A stretch of DNA of 64,000 nt from contig NZ_JACOGG010000013.1 of the NCBI RefSeq assembly GCF_014284365.1, forward strand, positions 1 to 64,000, read 5' to 3'. Shown one piece after another: positions 46,212 to 56,130 of this stretch (its first letter is position 1; every line of letters starts with the position of its first letter). Origin of the DNA: Cognatundibacterium rugosum (GTDB lineage Bacteria; Pseudomonadota; Gammaproteobacteria; Burkholderiales; Burkholderiaceae_D). The translations under genes were made by a program, and so were the position numbers. The notes below the pieces were generated by a model, which was not told the DNA's origin, ran no database searches, and was given only the letters and a program-made list of their open reading frames with translations.

Positions 46212-47366
46212 TTATCTCTGCTGGCTCAGGGCCGTTAATGCCTTGAGTTTTTTGCTATACATGTCCTGTGCACCCGGGGTCGTACTGTGATCACGCGCCA
46301 GACTCAGCTGACGACTGGCTTCGCTCAGGTCACCCAGATGCAAATTGGCCTGGGCCAGCCAGAAATGGGTTTCTTCGTTGTAGGGGTCGCGCTTCGCTTC
46401 TTGTTCAAACAAGCTGCGCGCTTCCGCATATCGTGCCTGCGCCATAGCGTGTTGCCCCAGATTGAAAAAATGGAAAGGTGGATAGGCTTGAATTTGTCGT
46501 AGCGCTGCCAGTTGTAATGCGGCTTCGGTGGGTTTGCCCATGAATTGCAGCGCTTCAACCAGATTGCTGAGCGCGATCACATTGTTGGGTTCTGTCGCCA
46601 AAATTTGACGAAATACAGTTTCGGCCAGTGCCAGATCGCCATGGCGGCGATAGATCACGCCCAGGGTATTATGGGCGGGTTGAAAATTGGGTTCAGTTTG
46701 CAGTGCCGCGACGGCATGCCAGTAAGCGTCATCGATTTGATTCTGAGCCAGTAATTCAGCGGCACGGTTATTGAGGAACATCGCAATGACCTGAGCTTCG
46801 CTAAGTGAGACGCTACGCTGCTTATAGGCCTGTGGGCCAGGCAGGAAATCGATGAGCAGGGTATTAAAGTCATCCAGCTGTGCACTGTAGTTACTGTTTT
46901 TAGTGCCAAGGATGATGTTGACATGACCGGAAGAGACATACAAATTGCCCACCCGGCTCCAGGATTCATCGAGGAAGACCTGCTGATAATGAATGGGCAG
47001 ATCCAGATAATGCGCCATGGCGGCGGTCATCAGTACCAGCGACAGACAATTTCCTGAGCGGCTGGCAAAGGTCTCAGCTGCCGTCTTGGTGATGCTGCTG
47101 TCATAGTCCAGCGTGACTTTGCTATCCCTTTGCAGTGCATCGAATAAACCGCGCTTTTTATCCGACTGTCGCGCTTGCAGCCTGACTTCTTTATTCAGGA
47201 AGTGTTGCATCTCCGTGCTGATTTTCAGGATCGCCGTCGTGTCTACCGGTGCTGCAGGTGGCTTGAATCCTGCGTCGTTCCGCGGCGCCTGAGCAAGCCT
47301 CACTGTCGGCGTGCTGGCGCAGCCAGACAGCGCTACGATGATCATAAGCATGCAAAACCGTTTCAT
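46212..47366 (-). CDS. Transglutaminase-like TPR lipoprotein (paralogue A)
   Basis: A 384-residue predicted outer-membrane or periplasmic lipoprotein, with signal MKRFCMLMIIVALSGC and Cys16 as the lipid site. Residues 80-180 look like a transglutaminase/cysteine protease fold: SGNCLSL (Cys107), SSGHVNI (His148) and LLIDFLPG (Asp173) would form the triad. The second half holds tetratricopeptide repeats (YWHAVAALQTEPNFQPAHNTLGVIYRRHGDLALAETVFRQIL). A paralogue follows the same plan at 47483-48634, upstream on the same strand. No name or substrate is known to me. A peptidase, amidase or cross-linking role in the envelope is possible. Confidence 0.75.
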   Translation of the reverse strand: MKRFCMLMIIVALSGCASTPTVRLAQAPRNDAGFKPPAAPVDTTAILKISTEMQHFLNKEVRLQARQSDKKRGLFDALQRDSKVTLDYDSSITKTAAETFASRSGNCLSLVLMTAAMAHYLDLPIHYQQVFLDESWSRVGNLYVSSGHVNIILGTKNSNYSAQLDDFNTLLIDFLPGPQAYKQRSVSLSEAQVIAMFLNNRAAELLAQNQIDDAYWHAVAALQTEPNFQPAHNTLGVIYRRHGDLALAETVFRQILATEPNNVIALSNLVEALQFMGKPTEAALQLAALRQIQAYPPFHFFNLGQHAMAQARYAEARSLFEQEAKRDPYNEETHFWLAQANLHLGDLSEASRQLSLARDHSTTPGAQDMYSKKLKALTALSQQR

Positions 47367-47482
47367 GGTGTTCCCCTATGCTGTTGCTGCTGATTTTTCG
47401 CCTGCCTGAGGCCAGCGCAGATCATGACGTCTGCATTGTGGTAAATAATTTGTGTATTTGCAAGCTCAGGTCTGACTGTCGT

Positions 47483-48634
47483 TTAATGCAGTGCCGCACG
47501 CAAGGCCTGCAGCTTGAGGTCAAAGCGCTGCCTGGTCTGCACCGTGGTCGCGGATTCTCGTGCCAAAACCAATTGTTGATTTGCTTTCGCGGTGTCGCCC
47601 AGCTGCAGATAGGTCATGGCCAGCCAGTGGTAGCTCTCGGTATGCTGAGGCGTGATGCTGAGCTGCTCTTGAAAAGCATTGCGTGCGGCGGTAAAGCTGG
47701 CTTGTTGATACAAGGCTTTGCCGGTTTGAAAATGCCGGAACGGTTCCTGGTAATGCAGTTGTGTCAGCTGCGCTTGTATCTGGCGGGCGCCTGCGCTGTC
47801 GCCGCTACGATTCAGGTTGTCCTGCAGATTACTGAGTGTCGGCAGATAATCCGGCGCAAGCGCTAACACCTGGCGGTAAATCTGGCTGGCCAGTTGATAG
47901 TGCTGTCCACGTTGGTAAATCACGCCCAGAGTGTTGAGAGCGGGCAGAAAGCCGGGATCTTGCTCTATCGCGCTTTTGGCATACCAATACGCATCGTTCA
48001 AGCGCGCCTGTTGTATCGATTCAGCTGCCCGGTTATTGAAATACATGGCCAGGATACGCGCTTCAGAAATGCTGAATGAGGGATATTTGATGGCTTCCGG
48101 TGGTGGCAGAAAGTCAATCACGAGTGCATCATTATCATCCGATCTGTACATGTAAGCCTGACGATATCTGCCCAATGCGATATTGACGTGGCCAGTTGCC
48201 AGTACCAGCTGATCTGCCTGTTGCCACAAGGTGTCAAGTAGCACATGGCGGTAATCGACTTGCAGTCCAAGTTTTTTGGCGAGTGCGGAGGTCATCAGAA
48301 CCAGTGACAGGCAATTCCCGGTTTTGGCCTCGAAAGCCTGCGTTGCATTGCGGGTCAGGCTGGCATCATATTCCAGGCTGATGCGGTTGTTCTGGCTGAT
48401 GGCCTGAAACAAGGCCAGACGCAGTTCGGTCTTTTTACTGCGTGGCAGTACTTCTTGCTCCAGAAACTGTTCCATGGCCGGGCTGGTTGCCAGCACCTGC
48501 TCTGCACTGATCAGTGCTGGCCGTGGCCCGTACCACTGATCCTGAAACAACTCGCTGCCAAGCACAGGCGGGCGAACGCTGCTGCAGGCGCTAAGCAGAA
48601 TTAGTAAGACCAGAGGCAGCAGTATCCGTCGCAT
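47483..48634 (-). CDS. Transglutaminase-like TPR lipoprotein (paralogue B)
   Basis: A 383-residue paralogue of the gene at 46212-47366. ATG 48634 begins the lipoprotein signal MRRILLPLVLLILLSAC (Cys17); the longer frame adds 16 codons of no merit. The presumed triad is conserved at the same spacing: TGNCLSL (Cys108), ATGHVNI (His149) and LVIDFLPP (Asp174). TPR helices follow (YWYAKSAIEQDPGFLPALNTLGVIYQRGQHYQLASQIYRQVL). GAGGA lies about 11 bases upstream. The two genes are 116 bases apart on one strand, a tandem duplication probably expressed together. Function is unknown. Confidence 0.75.
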   Translation of the reverse strand: MRRILLPLVLLILLSACSSVRPPVLGSELFQDQWYGPRPALISAEQVLATSPAMEQFLEQEVLPRSKKTELRLALFQAISQNNRISLEYDASLTRNATQAFEAKTGNCLSLVLMTSALAKKLGLQVDYRHVLLDTLWQQADQLVLATGHVNIALGRYRQAYMYRSDDNDALVIDFLPPPEAIKYPSFSISEARILAMYFNNRAAESIQQARLNDAYWYAKSAIEQDPGFLPALNTLGVIYQRGQHYQLASQIYRQVLALAPDYLPTLSNLQDNLNRSGDSAGARQIQAQLTQLHYQEPFRHFQTGKALYQQASFTAARNAFQEQLSITPQHTESYHWLAMTYLQLGDTAKANQQLVLARESATTVQTRQRFDLKLQALRAALH

Positions 48635-48760
48635 GATATTTTTGGTCCTCAGGGTAGGGCAAAGCGTTCCTGACTTCGCCATGTAAGAAAATCAGTATAG
48701 TCCAGCCAGGTGCTGCTTAGTTCCTGATTGAGTGAAAAATCTGGGATAATGCGCAGCGCT

Positions 48761-51700
48761 ATGTCATCAAATTCATCTAAACAAAAATCCCCGAATAAGC
48801 CCGCGTCTGTGACCCTGGATGGTCTGGCCGGTTTGCGCGATCTGAGGTCCCAGTTGAGGCAACAGGCCCAGACTGCAGAGCCAACACCTCAGCCTCAAAA
48901 AAAACAAGCGCCTGCCTCACACAAGCCAGACAGTGTGCGCGCTAAGGGGGCTGGCCATGTTGGTCAGACCGGTAAGCTGCGATCAGAGCAGTCTGCTGCC
49001 GGCGCAATAGCGCGTCAGCAGGCAAAAAATGCGGTGTCTTCAGCTCAATCCGGGTCGCCTGTGAAATCTGACGTTCAGCGCATGCGCAATCCCTTGCCTG
49101 AAATTACATTTCCCGAAGAATTACCCGTGTCAGGTAAGCGCGTGGAGATCGCGGCTGCTTTACGCCAGCATCAGGTCATCATCGTCTGTGGTGAGACCGG
49201 CTCCGGTAAAACCACTCAGTTGCCTAAAATTTGTCTGGAACTGGGGCGAGGTCTGCATGGGCTGATCGGCCACACCCAGCCACGCCGGATTGCCGCCTCC
49301 TCGACTGCGAAACGTATCGCGCAAGAGTTGAATTCACCACTGGGTGAGCATGTAGGGTTTAAAGTGCGCTTTACCGATACCCTGAGTCAGGGCGCATCGG
49401 TCAAGCTGATGACGGACGGTATCTTGCTGGCAGAAACCCAGACCGATCCGCTGCTGCGTCAATACGACACCATTATTATCGATGAGGCGCATGAACGCAG
49501 CCTGAACATTGACTTCCTGCTCGGCTATCTGAAGCAACTGCTGCCTAAGCGTCCTGACCTGAAGCTCATCATTACGTCAGCGACTATCGATGCACAACGC
49601 TTTGCGCGGCATTTCGCTGAACCGGCTGCGGTTGGACAGGAAGCCAAGCCCGCGCCAGTGATTGAGGTGTCGGGTCGCTTGTATCCGGTCGAATTACGGT
49701 ATCGCCCGGTGCAGCAGTCCGAGAAGGATAAAGAACGTGACCTGATGACCGCGATTACGGATGCGGTCGATGAATTATGCCGTATCGGTTCTGGCGACGT
49801 GCTGGTATTCCTGCCCGGCGAGCGCGAGATCCGCGATGCAGCAGAAGCTTTGCGTAAGCACCATCCGCCGCATGTGGAAATTCTGCCGCTGTTTGCGCGA
49901 CTTTCGGCGCAAGAGCAGGAAAGGGTGTTTAAAACATCGAATGCGCGCCGTATCGTATTAGCCACCAATGTGGCGGAAACCTCGCTGACTGTGCCTGGCA
50001 TACGCTTTGTGGTCGATACCGGACTGGCGCGTGTCAAGCGCTATAGTTACCGCAATAAAGTTGAGCAGCTACAGGTCGAGGCGATTGCGCAGTCGGCGGC
50101 CAATCAGCGCGCTGGCCGTTGCGGCCGGGTTGCGGCGGGCGTATGTATCCGCTTGTTTGATGAGCAGGATTTCCAACAACGTCCGCCATTTACCGAGCCT
50201 GAGATTTTGCGCTCCTCGCTGGCTGCAGTCATCTTGCGTATGAAGTCGCTGCGCCTGACCGATGTGGAGACTTTCCCATTCATCGAGCCGCCTTTGGGCC
50301 GTGCGATCGCTGATGGCTATCAGTTATTGCAAGAGCTGGGCGCGATGGATGAAAGCAATCAACTGACGCCGGTGGGCCGTCAGCTGGCGAAACTGCCGCT
50401 GGACCCGCGAGTAGGGCGCATGATCCTGGCGGCGCGCGATCATCAGGCCTTGCACGAGGTATTGATCATCGCTTCCGCCTTATCGGTGCAAGACCCGCGT
50501 GACCGGCCTATGGAGGCGCAGGCAGCGGCGGATCAGGCGCATAAGAAATTTGCTGATGAAAAATCGGAATTCCTGTCGTATCTGAAAATCTGGACCTGGT
50601 TTGAAGACGCGATTGAGCACAAGAAGACTAACCGTCAGTTGCAGGATAATTGCCGCTCCCATTTCCTGAGCCAGATGCGCCTGCGCGAATGGCGTGAGGT
50701 GCATTCGCAATTACTGACCATCGTGAAAGAGCAGGGTTGGCGGCTGAATGAAACACCGGCGACTTATGAGCAGTTACACCTGTCGCTACTGACGGGTTTG
50801 CTTGGCAATATCGGGTATAAATCCGACGAAGAAGCGCATTATCTGGGCGCGCGCGGCATCCGTTTTTATATCTGGCCCGGTTCCAGTCTGGCTAAAAAAG
50901 CCGGGCGCTGGATTATGTCGGCTGAGCTGGTCGATACCTCGCGTCTGTATGGCCGCTGCATCGCGCAGATACAACCCGAATGGTTGGAAAAAATCGGTGG
51001 CCATCTGCTCAAAAAATCCTATGGTGAGCCGCGTTGGGAGAAGCGCAGCGGGCAGGTCAGTGCGTTTGAGCGCGCTACTTTATACGGCCTGGTAGTCTAC
51101 AGTCAGCGCCGTATTCAGTATGGTCACTACCATCCGGCAGAAGCACGCGAAATATTTATCCGTGAAGCCCTGGTCGGTGGTGAATTCGATACACGTGCGC
51201 CGTTTTTTGCCTATAACCAGAAACTGGTGCGCGAAATTGAAAATCTGGAGCACAAATCGCGCAGGCTGGATGTGCTGGTGGATGATGAGTTAATCGTGGC
51301 GTTTTACGATCAGCATCTGCCGGCCGATGTCTGGAATGCGGTCTTGTTCGAACAATGGCATAAAGAAGCGACCAGCAGCAATCCCAAACTGCTGTATCTG
51401 AATAAAGATGAGCTGATGCGGCATGAAGCAGCCGGCGTCACGACCGATCTGTTCCCGAAAAGCTTGCAGGTATCGGGTGTCGCTTTGCAGCTCAGTTACC
51501 ACTTTGAGCCTGGCAGTGCGCGCGACGGCGTGACGCTGACGGTGCCCTTGTTTTCGCTGAACCAGGTCTCGGCTGAGCGCGCAGAATGGCTGGTGCCGGG
51601 TATGCTCAAAGAAAAAGTGCATTTGCTGATCAAATCATTGCCACAGAAAATCCGGCGCCATTGCGTGCCTTTGCCGGATTATGCGGCGGGATTTTGTGAG

Positions 51701-52957
51701 CGCGTTGAGCAGGGGAAGGGCAACTTCCTCGATGCGGTAATTGCCGATATCCGCGAACAGACCGGTTTGATGTGTAAAACCACCGACTTTAAATTTGAAC
51801 AGTTGCCTGCCCATCTGACCATGAATTTCAAGGTGGTGGATGAGCATGGCCGCCAGCTTGAGATGGGGCGTAATCTCGCGCATTTACGCGCAGAGTTCGG
51901 CACCCAGGCACGCGAAAGTTTTCAAAAGTTAGCAAGTGCCGAAAAACTGGCCTTGTTAGAAGGCGGCGCACCACAAGCAGTGGCAGGTGCTGGTAAGGGC
52001 GCAGTTAAGAGTACGGGCACACCAGCGCTGCAGTCAGCGGCGCCATCCGGCAAGCAAGGCGCAGCAAGCAGCGCGCCGTCCGCTGCACCTGCCTTGTATC
52101 AGCAAGAAAATCTGACTGCCTGGACCTTTGATAGCCTGCCGGAATTGCTGGAGGTACAGCAAGGCAAGCAAACCCTGATCGGGTATCCTGCGCTGGTCGA
52201 TAAGCGCACGCATTGCCATATTGAGGTATTTGACGATCCGGATGAGGCCGCGCGCTATCATCGTATTGGCCTGCGTCGCCTGTTCGCCTTGCAGCTCAAA
52301 GAGCAGGTGAAGTTTTTAGAAAAAAATATCCCTGGCTTGCAGCAGATGGGCATGCAATTCATGGCACTGGGTTCGCAGGAAGAATTGCGCGAGCAGATTA
52401 TTCAGACCGCAATTGAGCGCGCCTGTCTGCAGTCACCTTTACCTGCCAATTCCGGTGAATTCAATATCCGGCGTGAGGAAGGTAAGGCCAGGCTGAATTT
52501 GCTGGCCAATGAAATCGCACGTCTGGCAGGCTTGATTCTGGCGGAGTATTACACCTTGCCTAAAAAATTGCAGGGCTTGAAAGCGCATCCGCAAGCTGTG
52601 GCAGATATCCAAAATCAGTTGCAGTCGCTGATCACTAAGCGCTTCGTCGCTGAAAATGAGTTCAGCCAGCTTGCGCATTTCCCGCGCTATCTGAAGGCCA
52701 TCAATGTGCGTATCGATAAGCTGCGCGCTGATCCGGCACGCGATGCGCGGCAACAGGCAGAGTGGACTAGTGCAGCGCAAGGCTGGCAGCGTACGCCGCG
52801 CAAAGCGGGCTTAGCCTCAGATATTGATCCTAAGATGCTGGAATACCGCTGGTTGCTGGAAGAGCTGCGTGTTTCGCTGTTTGCTCAGGAATTGAAAACG
52901 CCGATGCCGGTCTCGGTCAAGCGCTTACAAAAAGTCTGGGAAAGCATGCAGCGTTAA
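48761..52957 (+). CDS. hrpA: ATP-dependent RNA helicase HrpA
   Basis: A DEAH-box helicase of about 1398 residues. Walker A GETGSGKT is at 144-151 and DEAH at 241-244, followed by SATIDAQ and the arginine-finger motif QRAGRCGRVAAG. The C-terminal 600 residues match the DUF3418 region of HrpA. In E. coli it acts on mRNA and on stalled ribosome collisions. The first 100 residues are a low-complexity Lys/Gln/Ala/Ser linker. The start is uncertain between 48761 (MSSNSSKQK), 48749 and TTG 48728. It is divergent from the TPR lipoproteins. Confidence 0.94.
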   Translation: MSSNSSKQKSPNKPASVTLDGLAGLRDLRSQLRQQAQTAEPTPQPQKKQAPASHKPDSVRAKGAGHVGQTGKLRSEQSAAGAIARQQAKNAVSSAQSGSPVKSDVQRMRNPLPEITFPEELPVSGKRVEIAAALRQHQVIIVCGETGSGKTTQLPKICLELGRGLHGLIGHTQPRRIAASSTAKRIAQELNSPLGEHVGFKVRFTDTLSQGASVKLMTDGILLAETQTDPLLRQYDTIIIDEAHERSLNIDFLLGYLKQLLPKRPDLKLIITSATIDAQRFARHFAEPAAVGQEAKPAPVIEVSGRLYPVELRYRPVQQSEKDKERDLMTAITDAVDELCRIGSGDVLVFLPGEREIRDAAEALRKHHPPHVEILPLFARLSAQEQERVFKTSNARRIVLATNVAETSLTVPGIRFVVDTGLARVKRYSYRNKVEQLQVEAIAQSAANQRAGRCGRVAAGVCIRLFDEQDFQQRPPFTEPEILRSSLAAVILRMKSLRLTDVETFPFIEPPLGRAIADGYQLLQELGAMDESNQLTPVGRQLAKLPLDPRVGRMILAARDHQALHEVLIIASALSVQDPRDRPMEAQAAADQAHKKFADEKSEFLSYLKIWTWFEDAIEHKKTNRQLQDNCRSHFLSQMRLREWREVHSQLLTIVKEQGWRLNETPATYEQLHLSLLTGLLGNIGYKSDEEAHYLGARGIRFYIWPGSSLAKKAGRWIMSAELVDTSRLYGRCIAQIQPEWLEKIGGHLLKKSYGEPRWEKRSGQVSAFERATLYGLVVYSQRRIQYGHYHPAEAREIFIREALVGGEFDTRAPFFAYNQKLVREIENLEHKSRRLDVLVDDELIVAFYDQHLPADVWNAVLFEQWHKEATSSNPKLLYLNKDELMRHEAAGVTTDLFPKSLQVSGVALQLSYHFEPGSARDGVTLTVPLFSLNQVSAERAEWLVPGMLKEKVHLLIKSLPQKIRRHCVPLPDYAAGFCERVEQGKGNFLDAVIADIREQTGLMCKTTDFKFEQLPAHLTMNFKVVDEHGRQLEMGRNLAHLRAEFGTQARESFQKLASAEKLALLEGGAPQAVAGAGKGAVKSTGTPALQSAAPSGKQGAASSAPSAAPALYQQENLTAWTFDSLPELLEVQQGKQTLIGYPALVDKRTHCHIEVFDDPDEAARYHRIGLRRLFALQLKEQVKFLEKNIPGLQQMGMQFMALGSQEELREQIIQTAIERACLQSPLPANSGEFNIRREEGKARLNLLANEIARLAGLILAEYYTLPKKLQGLKAHPQAVADIQNQLQSLITKRFVAENEFSQLAHFPRYLKAINVRIDKLRADPARDARQQAEWTSAAQGWQRTPRKAGLASDIDPKMLEYRWLLEELRVSLFAQELKTPMPVSVKRLQKVWESMQR

Positions 52958-53299
52958 CTGACGCTGTTCAGCTTGCAGCAGAGTGCTGTTGTCAATGCAG
53001 GGAGCAGCACTCTGGTCAATCAATTGCCGATGACTGAGTCACGGTGCGGCTGTTGGCGGCAAATCGGCCTGCAGGCTATATCTGGTGCGGGGTTCTCCTT
53101 CGCCTGCCTTCCTCAGACTCCGCTCCAGACCCATAAAATGCCGTGGATTCCACTTTCACAGTTTTACATCTGATGACGGCTCCGGGCGAAAAATACGTCG
53201 AGGCAGCGCTGGCATAACTGGATTTCCTGTTCCCCGCCTTGGCACGTCAAGGTATCGGCGCGGAACTGAGCGCGCCATCAACTGAGGTCCGGTGCCAGA
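52958..53299. other. Spacer after hrpA, no recognised gene
   Basis: About 340 bases between hrpA and the convergent phn regulator. A hairpin, AGAGTGCTG with CAGCACTCT (52980-53013), lacks a T-run. A short plus-strand reading, APGEKYVEAALA, stops at once and continues in frame as LDFLFPALARQGIGAELSAP, which could be a gene scrap, but I cannot identify it. Confidence 0.35.
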
Positions 53300-54040
53300 T
53301 CAGGGTTCGATGACCACTTGTACCGAACTGCTGCTGAGCAGGGAAATGCCGTATTCGATAATGTGTTTATCCTGATCCTGATACACGCTTTCCACGCACA
53401 GCACAGGACTGGAGCTGGATTGCTGTAACTGACGTGCCACATGTTTGTCAGGCAGCTGGGCGCTGATGCGGCTGAGCTTACGCGTGAATTCCTGTACACC
53501 ACAGGCTTGCAGTGCCAGATGGGTTTTACCCAGTTCCTGATAGTGGTGTGCAAAATCGGCGAAGCGCGGCAGAGGAAAGTACTGGGTACACACGCCCAGT
53601 ACTTTATCTTCCACCACATCCAGGGTGTCAATTTGCAGCACCTCTGTATGTTCATCTATGCCCAGCATCTGCGCCACGCTGGCAGTGGCAGGCAAGATGT
53701 GGTCGTTCAGTATCCGGCTGTGTCCGATTTTTCTGGCCTTAGCCAGACTATGCGCAAGCCGGGTGCGTTCCCCAAGTTCATAGGCGATGACTTCCTCGCG
53801 TACGAAGCTGCCTTTACCTTGCACCACTTCGATCAGTCCGCGTTCCGCCAGCGCTTTCACCGCTTGTCGCACTGTGTGTCGGTTCACACCAAAGCGTTCG
53901 GACAGACTGGTTTCATTCTCCAGCTTGCCGCTTAATTTACCGCTGTAGATATCTTGCGCCAGGATAGCTTCGATCTGACGCCATACCGGCGTACCCTGGC
54001 CGCGTTTAAAGACAGAGGTGTTGGATTGCTGGATGCTCAT
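53300..54040 (-). CDS. phnR: GntR-family regulator with UTRA domain (phosphonate use)
   Basis: A 246-residue transcription factor. The N-terminal winged helix-turn-helix is VWRQIEAILAQDIYSGKL, then SLSERFGVNRHTVRQAVKALAERGLIEVVQGKGSFV. The C-terminal UTRA ligand domain runs from about 90 (RILNDHILPATASVAQMLGI) to the end. It is the last gene of the AEP operon, 19 bases after the FAD oxidoreductase. It probably senses AEP or a breakdown product and controls the operon. The name follows its context (PhnR/PhnF-like). A frame at 53278-53655 on the same strand is only a shadow of this gene. Confidence 0.88.
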   Translation of the reverse strand: MSIQQSNTSVFKRGQGTPVWRQIEAILAQDIYSGKLSGKLENETSLSERFGVNRHTVRQAVKALAERGLIEVVQGKGSFVREEVIAYELGERTRLAHSLAKARKIGHSRILNDHILPATASVAQMLGIDEHTEVLQIDTLDVVEDKVLGVCTQYFPLPRFADFAHHYQELGKTHLALQACGVQEFTRKLSRISAQLPDKHVARQLQQSSSSPVLCVESVYQDQDKHIIEYGISLLSSSSVQVVIEP

Positions 54041-54059
54041 GGTCTGTGGATTGATTGTA

Positions 54060-55175
54060 TTACAGTGATTCTACCACCTGCGCTGCCAGCGCCAGACCTA
54101 CGCTCATGCCTATGCCTGCCGTCATATTGACTGTGGTGAGATAGGGCTGAGGCTTCAACATCTGATAAGGCTGCGCTGCGCTCGCATACACGCCTTGCCA
54201 GTGGCGGATTGCAGAGACTGGTGCCTGCAATAGCTCACTGCACAGTTCACGCAAAATCACATCAGCGTCAGCACTCTGAAAGATGGCCGCATCGTCGGCG
54301 TAATGATGGGTGTCACCGACGATGATGCGGCTGGGGTCGTCTAATTGCTGTACGATCAGGTGGATACCATGCTCCGGTATTGCCGGATGTTGTTGCTGTA
54401 ACTGCGCCTGATAGCGTTCCGCCAGCAGTACGAGTTGCGGTGTCTGGCGGAAGGCCGGATAGTGCAGGCAGGACAGACCAGTCAGCAAGGTCGGCGCGAT
54501 AGAACGTGGTGCAATCCGCAATTCTTGCATTTGCAGGCTGCACAGGCGTATGCCACTGTCCGCATACAATTGCGGCATTAAATGACGGAACTCATGACCG
54601 CTGCACAGCAGGATGTGATCAGCCTTCACCTGTCCGCGCGCGGTATGCAGCACCTGATCCTCAATGCCTAGCACCGCGCATTGATAATGGATGCGTACGT
54701 CCTTGGTTTGCTGCAGCCACGCACTCAGACGCGGTATCAGCTGGGCCGAGGCAAAGCCGATTTCATGCGGACTGGATAAAGCAGACTCACCGTGCCAGCC
54801 CGCTTCAGACAGTTGGTGTTGACTCATGAGCTGCGTGCCATACTCGCTGCCCAGCGCCTGCTGAAAGCATTCCAACATGTCAGCCTCATCGCGATTACGC
54901 GCCAACATCAGACTGCCAGCTTCCTTGTACCAGACACCTAATTCCGGTAGCAACTGACGCCAGCGCTGCAGGCTGGCACGTGCCAGCTCCAGCATCTCTC
55001 CCTGGGCATGGCCCAGATGCAGACCCAGGCCGAAATTCCTGACCGATGCGCCCAGCGCCTGACTGTCGCGCTCATAGACATCGACCTGATAGCCCCGTTC
55101 AGCCGCCGCCAGTGCATGGGCTAAACCCAGCATGCCAGCGCCGACAATGGCCAGACGTGGTTTGTGCATAGTCAT
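54060..55175 (-). CDS. FAD-dependent oxidoreductase of AEP operons (TIGR03364 type)
   Basis: A 371-residue DAO-fold flavoenzyme. LAIVGAGMLGLAHALAAAERGYQVDVYERD is the dinucleotide-binding site and NFGLGLHLGHAQGE follows. The C-terminal NMTAGIGMSVGLALAAQVVESL binds FAD again. Members of this family sit beside phnX and phnW. A related enzyme has been reported to oxidise N-methylated AEP back to an AEP-pathway intermediate (from memory, not checked). Its ATG overlaps the phnX stop by four bases, so it is coupled to phosphonate breakdown. It would widen the range of phosphonates used. Confidence 0.85.
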   Translation of the reverse strand: MTMHKPRLAIVGAGMLGLAHALAAAERGYQVDVYERDSQALGASVRNFGLGLHLGHAQGEMLELARASLQRWRQLLPELGVWYKEAGSLMLARNRDEADMLECFQQALGSEYGTQLMSQHQLSEAGWHGESALSSPHEIGFASAQLIPRLSAWLQQTKDVRIHYQCAVLGIEDQVLHTARGQVKADHILLCSGHEFRHLMPQLYADSGIRLCSLQMQELRIAPRSIAPTLLTGLSCLHYPAFRQTPQLVLLAERYQAQLQQQHPAIPEHGIHLIVQQLDDPSRIIVGDTHHYADDAAIFQSADADVILRELCSELLQAPVSAIRHWQGVYASAAQPYQMLKPQPYLTTVNMTAGIGMSVGLALAAQVVESL

Positions 55176-56062
55176 GGACGTTCGCCACGCTGCATGCGCA
55201 ACTGGATATCGTCTAACACGGGCAGCAATTGTGCGACGCTGTCGATCAGGTAACGCGCGCCAGCCTGCGCCAGTAACTGACCTGCATACTGGCGTTTTTT
55301 ATCCTTCAGACTGGCATCTGCAGCTTCAAATTCTGCCAGACTGAAACCCGCTTCATTACCCGATAAAACTAGACCGACGGTCCACATACCGGCGTTGAGG
55401 CCTTCGGCAATGCCAGGCACTGTATCATCGACCTTGACGCAGGCAGCGACATCCGTGATGCCCAGTGCGATCACGTTTTGCAGGGCCATCCACGGTCCGG
55501 GACGCGCACCGGCAGCCAGATCATCCGCCGCTACCGCGCAGTCGACTGTTATGCCAGCCTGGCTCGCGTGTGGCAGCAAGGTATTCATGACCTGACGTGG
55601 ATAGCCAGAGCAGGAACCTATTTTGATGTGCCGCTCACGCAGAGCCTGCAAAGTCTCCAACGCGCCCGGTATCGGTGCTGAATACTGTGCGACCTGGCTG
55701 ATCTGCATAGGCATAAAACTTTCGTAAATATGATCGATCTGCGCTTCGGTGGCGCTGCTGCCAAATTGTGCGAGCCAGCGCTGTTCTACCGCCGGGATGC
55801 GGGTAATGGCACGGATATGATCCCGCTTTGCCATCCCCATCGGTACCCGCGCTTCCGTCAGCGAGATCTGGAATCCATAGGCGGCAAACGCATCAACCAA
55901 TACTTGAGTCGGTGCGAACGAACCAAAGTCGACCAGGGTGCCAGCCCAGTCAAAAATCACAGCTTGCAGGCGACCGCTGTAGCGGCGCTGATAACGGTAA
56001 GGATGTTGAACTGCAGCGTCAATACCATTGCTGGTGGAGGCTTGTGGCGTGTGTGTAGTCAT
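55172..56062 (-). CDS. phnX: Phosphonoacetaldehyde hydrolase (phosphonatase)
   Basis: A 296-residue HAD-superfamily enzyme that cleaves phosphonoacetaldehyde into acetaldehyde and phosphate. The nucleophile is Asp38 in AVIFDWAGTLVDFGS. The Schiff-base lysine is Lys79 in MGMAKRDHIRAI. GSCSGYPRQVM and KVDDTVPGIAEGLNAGMWTVG supply the later HAD motifs. The N-terminal 30 residues are a longer leader than usual. It acts on the product of PhnW, encoded just upstream. GGAAACC lies before the ATG. Confidence 0.95.
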   Translation of the reverse strand: MTTHTPQASTSNGIDAAVQHPYRYQRRYSGRLQAVIFDWAGTLVDFGSFAPTQVLVDAFAAYGFQISLTEARVPMGMAKRDHIRAITRIPAVEQRWLAQFGSSATEAQIDHIYESFMPMQISQVAQYSAPIPGALETLQALRERHIKIGSCSGYPRQVMNTLLPHASQAGITVDCAVAADDLAAGARPGPWMALQNVIALGITDVAACVKVDDTVPGIAEGLNAGMWTVGLVLSGNEAGFSLAEFEAADASLKDKKRQYAGQLLAQAGARYLIDSVAQLLPVLDDIQLRMQRGERP

Positions 56063-56130
56063 ACTGAGGTTTCCTTAATTTTGAATTTGGTAGTTTGTGT
56101 GGGATAGCAGAAGTGAACTGTGCTGTTTTT

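Noticed and set aside
52979-53013. Hairpin after hrpA as terminator
   Set aside because: The stem is good but no T-run follows, so rho-independent termination is not supported.
53278-53655. Minus-strand frame of 125 codons at the 3' end of the phn regulator
   Set aside because: It is an alternative frame inside the UTRA domain of the regulator and has no recognisable motif.
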